From Lachnospiraceae bacterium (GTDB lineage: Bacteria; Bacillota; Clostridia; Lachnospirales; Lachnospiraceae): 52,545 nucleotides of DNA. Below, piece by piece: positions 7,485 through 16,542 of this stretch. The notes below the pieces were generated by a model that saw only the letters and a program-made list of their open reading frames with translations, was not told the origin of the DNA and ran no database searches. The stretch lies in assembly GCA_024692715.1 (NCBI GenBank), contig JAILMH010000069.1, positions 1-52,545 of the forward strand, given 5' to 3'. Made by a program: the position numbers and the translations under genes. How positions within the stretch are numbered: the first letter of the stretch is position 1; every line of letters begins with the position of its first letter.

Positions 7485-8846
7485 ATGAATATTTTAGTTG
7501 CCGGAATCGGTAAGGTTGGTATGACGCTTGTTCGTCAGCTTTCGGCCGAAGGCCATGATCTTACAGTCATTGATCATTCAAGTAGTGTTTTGGAAAACTG
7601 TGTCGAAGACTATGACGTAATGGCTATCGAGGGAAATTGCGCAACAATGGAAACATTAGCAGAAGCAGGGGTAGAAAATGCCGACCTGCTTCTTGCTATG
7701 ACAAACGCAGACGAAGTCAACCTTCTTTGCTGTATGACAGCGCATCACATGAATTCGAAGCTTCACACGATAGCTCGTATTCGTGACCCGGAGTACACGC
7801 AGCAGGCGTATACGATGCGAGGTGCCTTTGCGCTTTCGATGGTGGTAAATCCGGATAGAAGCGCAGCCCGTGAGATAACCCGCCTTATTAAGTATCCGGG
7901 ATTTTTGAAGAGAGATACCTTTGCCAAGGGTCTTGCGGAAATAGTTGAGCTTAAAGTGGATGAAAAGAGCGTACTTAAAGATGTTTCTCTTTTTAAGCTC
8001 AATAATATCGTCAAGGCGCAGATACTTGTATGTGCAGTCTTGAGAGAGGGAAATGCGATAATTCCTTCAGGTGATTTTTCACTCAGGCAGGGAGACCGTA
8101 TTTTCGTGACCGGCTCAGCCAGAGATCTTGCAGAGATGCTTAGAAATCTTGGGATCATCACGCATAAAGCAAGGAGAGTCCTTATCGCAGGCGGTGGCCG
8201 TATATCCTATTATCTTGCAAAAAGCCTGCTTGAGCAGGGAACAGCGGTGCAGATAATCGAGCGGGATGAAAAAAGATGCCATGATCTGGCAGAAGCACTG
8301 CCTGATGCGAGCATAATTCATGGTGATGTCAGCAACCAATATATCCTTAATCGTGAAGGACTTGAGGGCTGTGATTCTTTCGTAACCGCGACAGGTGTGG
8401 ACGAAACGAATATCGTTATGGCGTTATATGCGGCAAAGAAAAATGTGCCGCAGATCATAACAAAGCTTGGACGTGCAGAGAATATGGAGATCATAAACGA
8501 GCTTTCGGTGGGAAGTCTTGTCTGCCCGAAGGAGCTCTGTGCAGCTTCGGTCGTTCGTTATGTGCGTGCCATGAAGAATCAGGTGGGAGCAGCAGTCACT
8601 ATGCATACTATTGCGGATGGACAGGCTGAAGCACTTGAATTTGTGGTTGATGAAAATACTCATCATTGCAACGAGCAGTTAAAAAATATAAAGCTTAAGG
8701 ATAATGTTCTTCTTGCGGGAATCACTCACAAGGGAAAGACAATTATTCCAAGAGGCGATTCGTACTTTGTTCCGGGAGATTCTCTTGTTGTGGTAGAGAA
8801 TGGCCAGGGAATGGTTCTTCGGCTCAATGATATTTTTGAGAGTTAA
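7485..8846 (+). CDS. trkA: TrkA, potassium uptake regulatory subunit
   Basis: A 453-residue cytosolic protein built as two tandem RCK units. Each begins with a Rossmann NAD-binding strand-turn: MNILVAGIGKVGMTLVRQL at the N-terminus and RRVLIAGGGRISYYLAKSL near residue 229. Each is followed by an RCK-C (TrkA-C) domain. It gates the TrkH channel in response to nucleotide binding. The length and double-unit build match full TrkA rather than single-domain KtrA. It lies 10 bases after the fructokinase gene and 14 bases before trkH, so the three are almost certainly co-transcribed. Confidence 0.92.
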   Translation: MNILVAGIGKVGMTLVRQLSAEGHDLTVIDHSSSVLENCVEDYDVMAIEGNCATMETLAEAGVENADLLLAMTNADEVNLLCCMTAHHMNSKLHTIARIRDPEYTQQAYTMRGAFALSMVVNPDRSAAREITRLIKYPGFLKRDTFAKGLAEIVELKVDEKSVLKDVSLFKLNNIVKAQILVCAVLREGNAIIPSGDFSLRQGDRIFVTGSARDLAEMLRNLGIITHKARRVLIAGGGRISYYLAKSLLEQGTAVQIIERDEKRCHDLAEALPDASIIHGDVSNQYILNREGLEGCDSFVTATGVDETNIVMALYAAKKNVPQIITKLGRAENMEIINELSVGSLVCPKELCAASVVRYVRAMKNQVGAAVTMHTIADGQAEALEFVVDENTHHCNEQLKNIKLKDNVLLAGITHKGKTIIPRGDSYFVPGDSLVVVENGQGMVLRLNDIFES

Positions 8847-8860
8847 GGGAGCGAAAGAGT

Positions 8861-10321
8861 ATGAATTATAAAATTGTAGGCAGAATCAACGGAGAGATAC
8901 TTCTGCTTGAAGCATTCTTTATGATTCCGCCGCTGCTTATCAGCATATGTGACGGGACACTTGGTGTTACAAGAGCATTCCTTGAGTCGATGGCGATAAT
9001 CATCTTCGTCGGAGGAGTCCTTATGGCTTTTACAAAGGATGCAAAGAAGAAGTTTTATGCAAGAGAAGGCCTGGTGTGCGTAGGACTGGCATGGATAGTG
9101 ATGAGTGTACTTGGGTGCCTACCGTTTTATTTATCAGGCGAGATTCCGGGATATATAAACTGCCTTTTTGAAATTGTTTCGGGATTTACGACTACAGGAG
9201 CTTCTATTGTTCCGAATGTTGAGCTTCTTTCGAGAGGAATCTTATACTGGAGAAGCTTTAGCCACTGGGTTGGTGGTATGGGAGTTCTTGTATTTCTGCT
9301 TGCCCTTGTGCCGACTGACTCTAAGGGTAAGGGAGGCTTTTCTGTGCATCTTTTGAGAGCGGAAAGCCCGGGCCCAAGTGTAGGAAAGATAGTTCCTAAG
9401 ATGCGCCAGACGGCAATGATACTGTATCTTATGTATATAGGACTCACTGTTCTTGACTTTATATTCCTTATGGCAGGAAAGATGCCGCTTTTTGATTCGG
9501 TCTGTACCGCATTTGGAACGGCCGGAACGGGAGGATTTGGAATACGCGCGGACAGTTTTGCAAGCTACAGCCCGTATCTTCAAAATGTTACGACGATTTT
9601 TATGATCCTTTTTGGAGTCAACTTTACATGTTATTATCTGCTTCTGGTAAAGCAGTTTAAGGCGGTATTTTCAGATGAGGAGATAAGGCTTTATTTTGGG
9701 ATTATACTCGTAAGTATCGGTTTGATAGCAGTGAATATAAGGCACATGTACGGAAGCCTTGAGGAAACTGTCAGGACAGCCGCTTTTCAGGTCGCGAGTA
9801 TTATAACTACGACAGGATTTGCAACAACAGATTTTGACAAATGGCCGGTATTCTCAAAGACTATAATACTTGCACTGATGATAGTAGGAGCCTGCGCAGG
9901 AAGTACAGGCGGCGGTCTTAAGTGTTCGAGAGTCCTTTTACTTATAAAAGGGCTCAGAAGAAATATTCACAGCGTTCTGCACCCGCAGAGAGTACAGGTC
10001 GTGAGAATAAATAAAAGAACTGTAAGCGAAAATGTTCTCAGTAATACAAATGCATATCTTTCAGCATATATGCTGATAATCGTAGTTTGTGTACTGATTC
10101 TTTCACTGGATGAGTTTTCGATAGAGGCTAATTTATCAGCGGTACTTTGTACATTTAATAATATTGGACCCGGATTGGCAGAGGTTGGTCCTGCATCTAA
10201 TTTCCTGGCATACGGAGTATTGTCAAAAATTGTATTGATATTCTGCATGCTTCTTGGAAGGTTGGAAATTTTCCCTATACTCGTGCTCTTCTCAAGCAGT
10301 ACATGGAAGAAGATGGGTTAA
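8861..10321 (+). CDS. trkH: TrkH, potassium-translocating membrane subunit
   Basis: A 486-residue polytopic membrane protein of the Trk/Ktr/HKT superfamily. The four pore-loop signatures are visible in order: SGFTTTGAS (about residue 104), GTAGTGGFG (about 220), ASIITTTGFATTDF (about 312) and FNNIGPGL (about 430). The segment ACAGSTGGGLKCSR after the third loop is also typical. Together with TrkA it forms a K+ uptake system. A GGGAG sits about nine bases before the ATG. Confidence 0.93.
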   Translation: MNYKIVGRINGEILLLEAFFMIPPLLISICDGTLGVTRAFLESMAIIIFVGGVLMAFTKDAKKKFYAREGLVCVGLAWIVMSVLGCLPFYLSGEIPGYINCLFEIVSGFTTTGASIVPNVELLSRGILYWRSFSHWVGGMGVLVFLLALVPTDSKGKGGFSVHLLRAESPGPSVGKIVPKMRQTAMILYLMYIGLTVLDFIFLMAGKMPLFDSVCTAFGTAGTGGFGIRADSFASYSPYLQNVTTIFMILFGVNFTCYYLLLVKQFKAVFSDEEIRLYFGIILVSIGLIAVNIRHMYGSLEETVRTAAFQVASIITTTGFATTDFDKWPVFSKTIILALMIVGACAGSTGGGLKCSRVLLLIKGLRRNIHSVLHPQRVQVVRINKRTVSENVLSNTNAYLSAYMLIIVVCVLILSLDEFSIEANLSAVLCTFNNIGPGLAEVGPASNFLAYGVLSKIVLIFCMLLGRLEIFPILVLFSSSTWKKMG

Positions 10322-10339
10322 CAGGGAGGATATCGGAGA

Positions 10340-11209
10340 GTGATCGATATGAGTAAGCAGGTTAAGCGCGATGCGTCGCGTATTCTTTTTTGTGCAGCTG
10401 CCGGTATCATAATGTCGGTAAATATTCGTACATTTGTACATACAGGCGGACTTTTACCCGGAGGTTTCAGTGGTGTGACACTGCTCCTTCAGAATATTTT
10501 TAAGAGATTCTGGGGGTTGGATATACCATATGGTGTGTTCTACTTCCTTTTGAATCTCATTCCGGCGCTGGTAAGCTTTAAGTTCATAGGAAAAAAATTT
10601 ACATTATATTCCTGTGTGACTATTTTGATAAATTCGCTGGCAACAGATATAATACCGGCGAGAGTCATTACCTATGATGTGCTTTTAATAAGTATATTTG
10701 GAGGTATGATAAATGGATTTGCAATCTCATTGTGCCTGAGGGCAGGTGCGACGAGTGGAGGAACTGATTTTATCGCAATAGCGGTATCAGAAAAATATGG
10801 AATAGATTTCTTTAATTATATTCTTGCGTTTAATGCTCTGGTACTTGCCTGTGACGGGTTCCTTTTTGGATGGGACAAGGCTCTTTATTCGATAATATTC
10901 CAGTTTACCTCAACAGAGGTCATCCATATCTGCTACAAGCGTTATAAGAAAAACACGCTGTTTATAGTTACGGATTACCCTGAGGATGTAACGAATGTCA
11001 TATATAAGACAACAGGGCATGGAGCCACTGATGTACATGCTGTAGGTTCATATGATAATGAGCCAAGGACAATGGTATACTCAGTTGTTTCGAGTGAAGA
11101 TCTGAAAAAAGTAATAAAAGAAGTCCGTGACGTGGACAGCAAGGCGTTCATAAATGTCATGAATACTGAAGCTCTCTATGGTAAGTTCTGGATGAGACCT
11201 AACGATTAA
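10340..11209 (+). CDS. YitT-family membrane protein
   Basis: A 289-residue protein with about five to six N-terminal hydrophobic helices (DUF161) and a soluble C-terminal DUF2179 domain (about residues 205-285, with TTGHGATDVHAVGSYDNEPR). The GGLLPGGFSGVTLLLQ motif near residue 36 and RAGATSGGTDFIA near residue 134 are the family hallmarks. Function is not established; some relatives have been linked to ion or amino-acid handling. The start is ambiguous: GTG at 10340 has GGGAGG ten bases upstream, and ATG at 10349 (three codons later) has GGAGAG eight bases upstream. Last gene of the fructokinase-trk operon, ending at a strong terminator. Confidence 0.85.
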   Translation: MIDMSKQVKRDASRILFCAAAGIIMSVNIRTFVHTGGLLPGGFSGVTLLLQNIFKRFWGLDIPYGVFYFLLNLIPALVSFKFIGKKFTLYSCVTILINSLATDIIPARVITYDVLLISIFGGMINGFAISLCLRAGATSGGTDFIAIAVSEKYGIDFFNYILAFNALVLACDGFLFGWDKALYSIIFQFTSTEVIHICYKRYKKNTLFIVTDYPEDVTNVIYKTTGHGATDVHAVGSYDNEPRTMVYSVVSSEDLKKVIKEVRDVDSKAFINVMNTEALYGKFWMRPND

Positions 11210-11253
11210 AAAAGCGGATGACCGGTATTGTGATACGGTCATCCGCTTTTTTT
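11208..11253. terminator. Bidirectional intrinsic terminator
   Basis: GCGGATGACCG (11214-11224) and CGGTCATCCGC (11236-11246) form an 11-bp stem, extended by flanking A and T runs (7 Ts on the plus strand, AAAA on the other side). It separates the convergent yitT and diguanylate cyclase genes. Confidence 0.9.
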
Positions 11254-12829
11254 ATCCGAGTTCGTCAGGCTCGTGTATGAGCACTGTGGTGTCTCTGCCA
11301 AGCCTTTTGGCCTCGTAGAGGGCTCTGTCTGCAATTGAGGTAAAATCCCACAGTCGGTTAGAATCAGACGGTATATTGTTACATATGCCCTGCGAGATCG
11401 TTATGGATGGAAGGCTCATTGACGAGAGCTTTTCAGACAATTTGTTTCGGAGATCTGTAGTAGTCATAGAGATCTCATCGTCAGAGCAGTTGGCAAAGAG
11501 AATCTGGAATTCATCGCCGCCATATCTTGCGCAGAATATCTTTTGGTTCTCTATACTTCTCATTGCATCAGCTAATGCAAGAAGACACCGGTCGCCGGTC
11601 TGGTGGCCGTAGGTGTCGTTTATCTGTTTGAAATTGTCTATATCCAGCATTTCAACTCCCAGAAAGAGCTCATTCTTTCTGGCAGATTCAAAGAGTCTGT
11701 CGGATTCTTCGTTAAGACGCTGTCGGTTCGCTAGCTTGGTCAGTTCGTCGGTTCCGAGCCGCTTCTGCAGTGCAAAGTTTGCGGCTTCTGTTGCAAGGAG
11801 GTTCTGACGTGTCTCCATCATGATCTTAAGAACGCTATAGAGTTTTTTCTTATGATTATCGGAAAGACTTCTGTAGTGACGCAGTTCGTCGAGGAGATCG
11901 CTCCAGCGGCCTTCATGCTGAAGTACATCGCATCTGAAGCCTGAAATGGTCATGAGAGTGTCTGTGAAGTCGTTTGATGAGGTGACACTTTCAAGCTCTT
12001 TAATGACAACACGAATGAGGTCATAGCGCCCTTTTCGCTTTAAGTACTGCATAAGTTCTGTGCAGTCATCAAGATAATCCACCTTATATTCGCAGTCATG
12101 AAGAGCCTGCATGATGTCATCAAGGCAATCCTTTTCTGCTGCATTATCTTTGCAGAGGTCGGAGTACATGAGCCGCATAAGATAGTAATCAATTTCGTAG
12201 GGCTGTTCCGGCCTTGCTTTATACATTTCTTCGAGTTTATCAATTTCCCTCTGAGCACTGCTTTTTTGCAGAAGACATATGTAGATCCGAATGATATTTA
12301 TCTGAATCTGAATAGGAAGATAAGCATAGTGATCATTGTCCTGGATCTGATTCACGTATTTACGGCATATAAGGATTTCTTCAAGAGCAGATTCGTTATC
12401 TCCGCCCTTATGAAGAAGTGTGCTGTAGTTGGCATGAACCATTGACCCCAAAATATAGAGACCGTAACGCTCGATCAGTATATTTGCCTGAGAATAGCTC
12501 TCTATCGCACCTGAAATATTTCCCTGATGCTCACAGAGTATTCCGAAGAGATTATAGCATTCGCCAAGGAGCTGCCAGTCAGCGGCTACAAAAAGCTCCT
12601 GCATTGCAGCATTTATATAGCGCATGCAGTTTTCAGAATCACACTGGGTAAAGTATGCGTCACCAATGAAAAAGTCTGCATGGCCGGCAAGTGCAGAATC
12701 ACATATTGAATCTGCATATATATGTATTTCTTCGGCATATTTAATAACCAGTTCTGGAGAACTGAAACGTTCTTCGGTACATTGCTTAATTAAATATTGA
12801 ATTTTTTCAGGATATTTATTAATAATCAT
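11252..12829 (-). CDS. Diguanylate cyclase with TPR-like sensor region
   Basis: A 525-residue cytosolic protein. Roughly residues 1-330 are alpha-helical pairs resembling TPR repeats (for example ECYNLFGILCEHQGNISGAIESYSQAN). A linker helix leads into a GGDEF domain at about 355-515 with LTKLANRQRL, the DIDNFKQINDTYGHQTGD metal-binding segment and an intact RYGGDEF active site. It should make cyclic di-GMP. The RxxD inhibitory site normally five residues before GGDEF is absent (NQKIFCARYGGDEF), so product inhibition may be lost. I start at ATG 12829: upstream codons run through the typA terminator, and an extended -10 promoter ends seven bases before this ATG, implying a leaderless mRNA. Confidence 0.85.
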   Translation of the reverse strand: MIINKYPEKIQYLIKQCTEERFSSPELVIKYAEEIHIYADSICDSALAGHADFFIGDAYFTQCDSENCMRYINAAMQELFVAADWQLLGECYNLFGILCEHQGNISGAIESYSQANILIERYGLYILGSMVHANYSTLLHKGGDNESALEEILICRKYVNQIQDNDHYAYLPIQIQINIIRIYICLLQKSSAQREIDKLEEMYKARPEQPYEIDYYLMRLMYSDLCKDNAAEKDCLDDIMQALHDCEYKVDYLDDCTELMQYLKRKGRYDLIRVVIKELESVTSSNDFTDTLMTISGFRCDVLQHEGRWSDLLDELRHYRSLSDNHKKKLYSVLKIMMETRQNLLATEAANFALQKRLGTDELTKLANRQRLNEESDRLFESARKNELFLGVEMLDIDNFKQINDTYGHQTGDRCLLALADAMRSIENQKIFCARYGGDEFQILFANCSDDEISMTTTDLRNKLSEKLSSMSLPSITISQGICNNIPSDSNRLWDFTSIADRALYEAKRLGRDTTVLIHEPDELG

Positions 12830-12836
12830 ACTAAAA

Positions 12837-12845
12837 ATTATAGCA
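12837..12845 (-). promoter_or_regulatory. Extended -10 promoter of the diguanylate cyclase gene
   Basis: On the minus strand TGCTATAAT occupies 12845-12837, a perfect extended -10. The predicted transcription start is at about 12830, one base before the ATG, and there is no ribosome binding site between. Confidence 0.55.
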
Positions 12846-12865
12846 TTAAATGATGTGTGATAGTA

Positions 12866-12902
12866 CAAAAAAATAGGAGCAGAGATAAAAAATCTCTGCT
12901 CC
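12866..12902 (-). terminator. Terminator of typA
   Basis: On the minus strand GGAGCAGAGAT pairs with ATCTCTGCTCC (11 bp, short T-rich loop), followed by TATTTTTTT. It lies 18 bases after the typA stop. Confidence 0.9.
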
Positions 12903-12919
12903 ACGATAATCGTTATAAA

Positions 12920-14767
12920 TTATTTCTTTGCCTTTGCTTTAGCGCTGATTCCAGCTCTCTTTCTTAATACAGGATCAAGAATTCTCTTACGGATTCTAAG
13001 GCTTACAGGTGTAACCTCGAGAAGCTCATCAGCATCGATGAAGTCAAGTGCCTGTTCAAGTGAAAGGTTGATAGGCGGTACGAGTCTGAGTGCTTCATCA
13101 GAAGATGATGTACGAGTGTTAGAAAGGTGCTTTGTCTTGCAGACATTAACCTCAATATCCTCGCTTCTTGGGTTAGAACCGATTACCATTCCTGAGTAAA
13201 CCTTTGTTCCGGCTCCGATGAAGAGGCTTCCACGCTCCTGAGCATTGAAAAGACCGTATGTAACAGCTTCGCCTGCTTCGAATGCGATAAGAGAACCGGT
13301 CTTACGGTAAGAGATGTCTCCCTTATATGGGCCGTAGCCTGTGAATGTTGTATTGATGATACCATTACCCTTTGTAGCTGTCATGAAAGGTCCACGGAAA
13401 CCGATAAGTCCACGGGAAGGAATGTTGAACTCAAGTCGTGTATATCCGCCTGCGATTGAACCCATGTTAAGGAGCTCACCCTTTCTTGCAGAAAGATCCT
13501 GGATAACTGTACCTGAGAATTCATCAGGAACATCCACGTATGCTGTTTCCATAGGCTCAAGAAGCTTACCGTTCTCGTCCTCGTGGTAAATAACCTCTGC
13601 CTTACTTACGGCAAATTCATAGCCTTCACGTCTCATGTTCTCGATAAGAACTGAAAGATGAAGCTCACCACGTCCGGATACCTTAAATGTATCAGTAGAA
13701 TCTGTTTCTTCAACACGAAGAGATACATCTGTGTTAAGCTCACGGAAAAGTCTGTCCTTAAGGTGACGTGATGTAACGAATTTACCTTCCTGACCTGCAA
13801 GAGGAGAATCGTTTACGATGAAGTTCATTGAGAGAGTTGGCTCTTCAATCTTCTGGAAAACGATCGCTTCAGGTGCTTCAACACCACAGACTGTATCACC
13901 GATCTTGAGATCAGCAATACCTGAGACAGCAACAATTTGTCCGATACCAGCTTCATCTACATCTACCTTATTAAGACCTTCAAACTCATATAATTTACTG
14001 ATTTTAACTTTTTCATGACGACTTGGATCATGGTGGTTAACGATGATAGCGTCCTGATTTACCTTGATCACACCGTTATCAACCTTACCTACACCGATAC
14101 GTCCAACGTACTCGTTGTAGTCGATAGTGCTGATAAGTACCTGAAGGTTTGCATCAGGATCACCCTGTGGAGCAGGGATATAATCAACGATGGTATTGAA
14201 AAGCGGCTTCATGTCTGTGCCCGGCTGATCAGGATCCATAGATGCGATTCCGTTCTTTGCTGATGCAAATACGAATGGGCAGTCAAGCTGCTCATCACTT
14301 GCACCGAGGTCAAGGAAAAGCTCAAGAACTTCGTCTACAACTTCCTTAGGACGTGCACCAGGACGATCGATCTTGTTGATGCAGACAACAACAGGAAGCT
14401 TAAGACCAAGTGCCTTCATGAGAACGAATTTGGTCTGCGGCATAACACCTTCAAAAGCATCAACAAGAAGGACAACACCGTTAACCATTTTAAGAATACG
14501 CTCAACCTCACCACCGAAGTCGGCATGGCCTGGAGTATCGATGATGTTGATACGTGTGTCGCCGTATTTTACAGCCGTATTCTTTGAAAGAATTGTGATA
14601 CCACGCTCACGCTCAATATCATTGGAGTCCATTACACGCTCCTGAACTTCCTGATTCTGACGGAAAACACCGCTCTGGCGAAGAAGTGCATCTACCAGTG
14701 TGGTCTTGCCGTGATCGACATGGGCGATAATGGCAACGTTACGGATATCCTCTCTTGATGTAATCAT
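12920..14767 (-). CDS. typA: TypA/BipA ribosome-associated GTPase
   Basis: A 615-residue translational GTPase of the EF-G-like superfamily, matching the usual TypA length. GTPase motifs are intact: AHVDHGKTTL (G1, about residues 15-24), RGITI (G2), DTPGHADFGGEV (G3) and NKIDRPGARP (G4). The elongation-factor domains II, III and V follow, then the BipA-specific C-terminal domain, ending in a basic AKAKAKK tail. TypA acts on the 70S ribosome, chiefly in 50S assembly and stress or low-temperature growth. GGAG lies about 11 bases before the ATG. Monocistronic with its own promoter and terminator. Confidence 0.95.
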   Translation of the reverse strand: MITSREDIRNVAIIAHVDHGKTTLVDALLRQSGVFRQNQEVQERVMDSNDIERERGITILSKNTAVKYGDTRINIIDTPGHADFGGEVERILKMVNGVVLLVDAFEGVMPQTKFVLMKALGLKLPVVVCINKIDRPGARPKEVVDEVLELFLDLGASDEQLDCPFVFASAKNGIASMDPDQPGTDMKPLFNTIVDYIPAPQGDPDANLQVLISTIDYNEYVGRIGVGKVDNGVIKVNQDAIIVNHHDPSRHEKVKISKLYEFEGLNKVDVDEAGIGQIVAVSGIADLKIGDTVCGVEAPEAIVFQKIEEPTLSMNFIVNDSPLAGQEGKFVTSRHLKDRLFRELNTDVSLRVEETDSTDTFKVSGRGELHLSVLIENMRREGYEFAVSKAEVIYHEDENGKLLEPMETAYVDVPDEFSGTVIQDLSARKGELLNMGSIAGGYTRLEFNIPSRGLIGFRGPFMTATKGNGIINTTFTGYGPYKGDISYRKTGSLIAFEAGEAVTYGLFNAQERGSLFIGAGTKVYSGMVIGSNPRSEDIEVNVCKTKHLSNTRTSSSDEALRLVPPINLSLEQALDFIDADELLEVTPVSLRIRKRILDPVLRKRAGISAKAKAKK

Positions 14768-14863
14768 TTGTTATTAAATCTCCTTATTACTTCTCTGAAC
14801 ATAAAAATGTTCGCTTCTAATAAATAAAGCTTCTTTTATAATATAAATCACAGTAACTGTCTA

Positions 14864-14891
14864 ATTCTATCACAAATTCTGAACTTTTCAA
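14864..14891 (-). promoter_or_regulatory. Promoter of typA
   Basis: On the minus strand TTGAAA (14891-14886) and TAGAAT (14869-14864) are separated by 16 bases. The leader would be about 90 bases. Confidence 0.45.
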
Positions 14892-15005
14892 CATTGGATT
14901 GAAAAAAATACTTTCCTATGCTATTATTACGAAACAGTCTATATAAAAGACTGGACTTTTGCATGATAAAGCGGTAAAGTATGTATAGTCTAAAATACTA
15001 AAATG

Positions 15006-15033
15006 TTGCTTTGCAGTCTTTTAATGTTATAAA
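15006..15033 (+). promoter_or_regulatory. Promoter of the cobA-like/dapA/dapB/hisA unit
   Basis: TTGCTT (15006-15011), 16 bases, then TATAAA (15028-15033) with an extended TG one base before it. The ATG follows about 35 bases downstream. Confidence 0.5.
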
Positions 15034-15067
15034 GTCAATTTAGTTTAGATATCAGGACGGAAAGATT

Positions 15068-15583
15068 ATGGAACAGGGATTAATTCAGATTTTTGGCGGG
15101 ACAGGGCGAGGCAAGACGAGTGCTGCTGTTGGTCAGGGAATTAAAGCGGCCAGTCTTGGACGATCAGTTGTTATGATTCAGTTTCTCAAGGGAAGCCCAC
15201 AGGGTGAGTTCGATATAATCAAACGACTTGAGCCTGAAATTAAGCTTTTCAGCTTTGAGAAATCAGAGAAATGTTTTGAAGAGCTGAATGATGATGAAAA
15301 AAAAGAAGAAATTCAAAATATCAGAAACGGATTTAATTTTGCCAAGAAAGTTCTGCAGACAGGGGAATGCGATCTGCTTATTCTTGACGAGTTTTTGGGA
15401 CTTTTTGACAATAAGATACTGGGATTGGAGGATCTTCAGGAGCTTATTTCTGCCAAAAATGAAAATACAGGAATCATCATGACAGGTATCAATGTGTCAG
15501 ACGATATCTGCCGATGTGTTGATGAAATTACAAAGCTGGAAACAGTAAGGTTTTTGAAAGGAGAGTCATATGCCAGTTTTTAA
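15068..15583 (+). CDS. CobA/BtuR-like P-loop ATPase, divergent
   Basis: A 171-residue protein related to ATP:cob(I)alamin adenosyltransferases of the CobA/CobO/BtuR family. The N-terminal [20 protein letters not shown] fits the family's P-loop (usually GNGKGKTTAA), [14 protein letters not shown] matches the strand after it, and [13 protein letters not shown] (about 110-122) is Walker-B-like. It is shorter than typical members (about 190 residues) and lacks the C-terminal FDAGVKAQ-GIEY corrinoid-side motif, ending at [11 protein letters not shown]. It may be a repurposed paralogue rather than a corrinoid enzyme. No cobalamin genes are nearby; instead its last 14 bases overlap dapA, which suggests translational coupling. 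Confidence 0.7.
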   Translation: MEQGLIQIFGGTGRGKTSAAVGQGIKAASLGRSVVMIQFLKGSPQGEFDIIKRLEPEIKLFSFEKSEKCFEELNDDEKKEEIQNIRNGFNFAKKVLQTGECDLLILDEFLGLFDNKILGLEDLQELISAKNENTGIIMTGINVSDDICRCVDEITKLETVRFLKGESYASF

Positions 15584-16457
15584 GGGTGCAGGTGTAGCCA
15601 TAGTTACACCGTTTAAGGACAATGGAGATGTAAATTACGAGAAATTTGGAGAGATCATCGATCTGCAGATCCAGAATGGCACAGACGCTATCATCGTCTG
15701 CGGTACTACAGGTGAAGCAGCTACTCTTACAGAGGAAGAGCATCTCGATGCTATAAAGTATTGTGTAGAGAAGGTTGCCAAGCGTGTTCCTGTCATAGCA
15801 GGTACAGGTTCAAACTGCACACGTACTGCTGTTTACCTTTCTCAGGAGGCTGAAAAAGCCGGTGCCGATGCACTTCTTCTTGTAACACCTTATTATAATA
15901 AGACTACACAGGCCGGACTTGTTGATCATTTTAAGACAGTAGCCGGTTCAGTAAACATTCCGATCATACTCTACAGTGTAAAGTCAAGAACAGGCGTTAA
16001 CATCGCGCCTGAAACTGTTAAGATACTTGTAAATGAAGTTCCTAACATCGTAGGTATCAAGGAAGCTTCAGGGGATATTTCTCAGGTTGCAAAGATCAAA
16101 GCGATCTGCCCTGAGGTAGACCTTTATTCAGGAAATGATGATCAGGTGATCCCTATCCTTTCACTTGGAGGACTTGGTGTTATTTCCGTAGTTTCAAACG
16201 TAGCACCGCGTTATATGCATGATATGTGCTATAAGTATTTCGAAGGAAATGTTTCTGAGGCATCTAAGATGCAGATCAATGCTATCGATCTTGTTGAGGC
16301 ACTTTTCTGTGAGACAAATCCGATCCCTGTAAAGCATGCCATGAATCTCATGAACATGAATGTAGGTCCGCTCAGAAAACCTCTTGTAAGTATGGCTCCG
16401 GCAAATCTTGAGCGCCTTAAGAATTCGCTTCAGAGGTTTGGACTTGCTCAGTTTTAA
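15570..16457 (+). CDS. dapA: 4-hydroxy-tetrahydrodipicolinate synthase
   Basis: DapA condenses pyruvate with aspartate semialdehyde, the first committed step to lysine and diaminopimelate for the wall. The 295-residue (beta/alpha)8 protein has the family length. Visible motifs are [15 protein letters not shown] (about residues 45-59), [12 protein letters not shown], the catalytic-tyrosine segment LYSVKSRTG and the Schiff-base lysine in VGIKEASGD (about 164-172). GGAG lies seven bases before the ATG, inside the end of the preceding gene. dapB follows 85 bases later. Confidence 0.95.
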   Translation: MPVFKGAGVAIVTPFKDNGDVNYEKFGEIIDLQIQNGTDAIIVCGTTGEAATLTEEEHLDAIKYCVEKVAKRVPVIAGTGSNCTRTAVYLSQEAEKAGADALLLVTPYYNKTTQAGLVDHFKTVAGSVNIPIILYSVKSRTGVNIAPETVKILVNEVPNIVGIKEASGDISQVAKIKAICPEVDLYSGNDDQVIPILSLGGLGVISVVSNVAPRYMHDMCYKYFEGNVSEASKMQINAIDLVEALFCETNPIPVKHAMNLMNMNVGPLRKPLVSMAPANLERLKNSLQRFGLAQF

Positions 16458-16542
16458 GCATTGTAGTGGCTCTGAAATAAAATAAAACGGGAAAGGAAAG
16501 CTGAGCTATCGGAATATGCCGGTGCTTGGCAAGGGACGATCA

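Larger units (their letters stand above)
14768..15067. other. Divergent promoter region, typA / cobA-like-dap
   Basis: This 300-base gap separates divergent operons. It carries a leftward promoter for typA (14864-14891), a rightward promoter (15006-15033) and an inverted repeat CAGTCT/AGACTG at 14935-14953. No open frame or recognisable RNA motif was seen. Confidence 0.5.

Noticed and set aside
13341-14645. Several plus-strand open frames within typA
   Set aside because: typA motifs are unbroken on the minus strand; the others lack ribosome binding sites and family matches.
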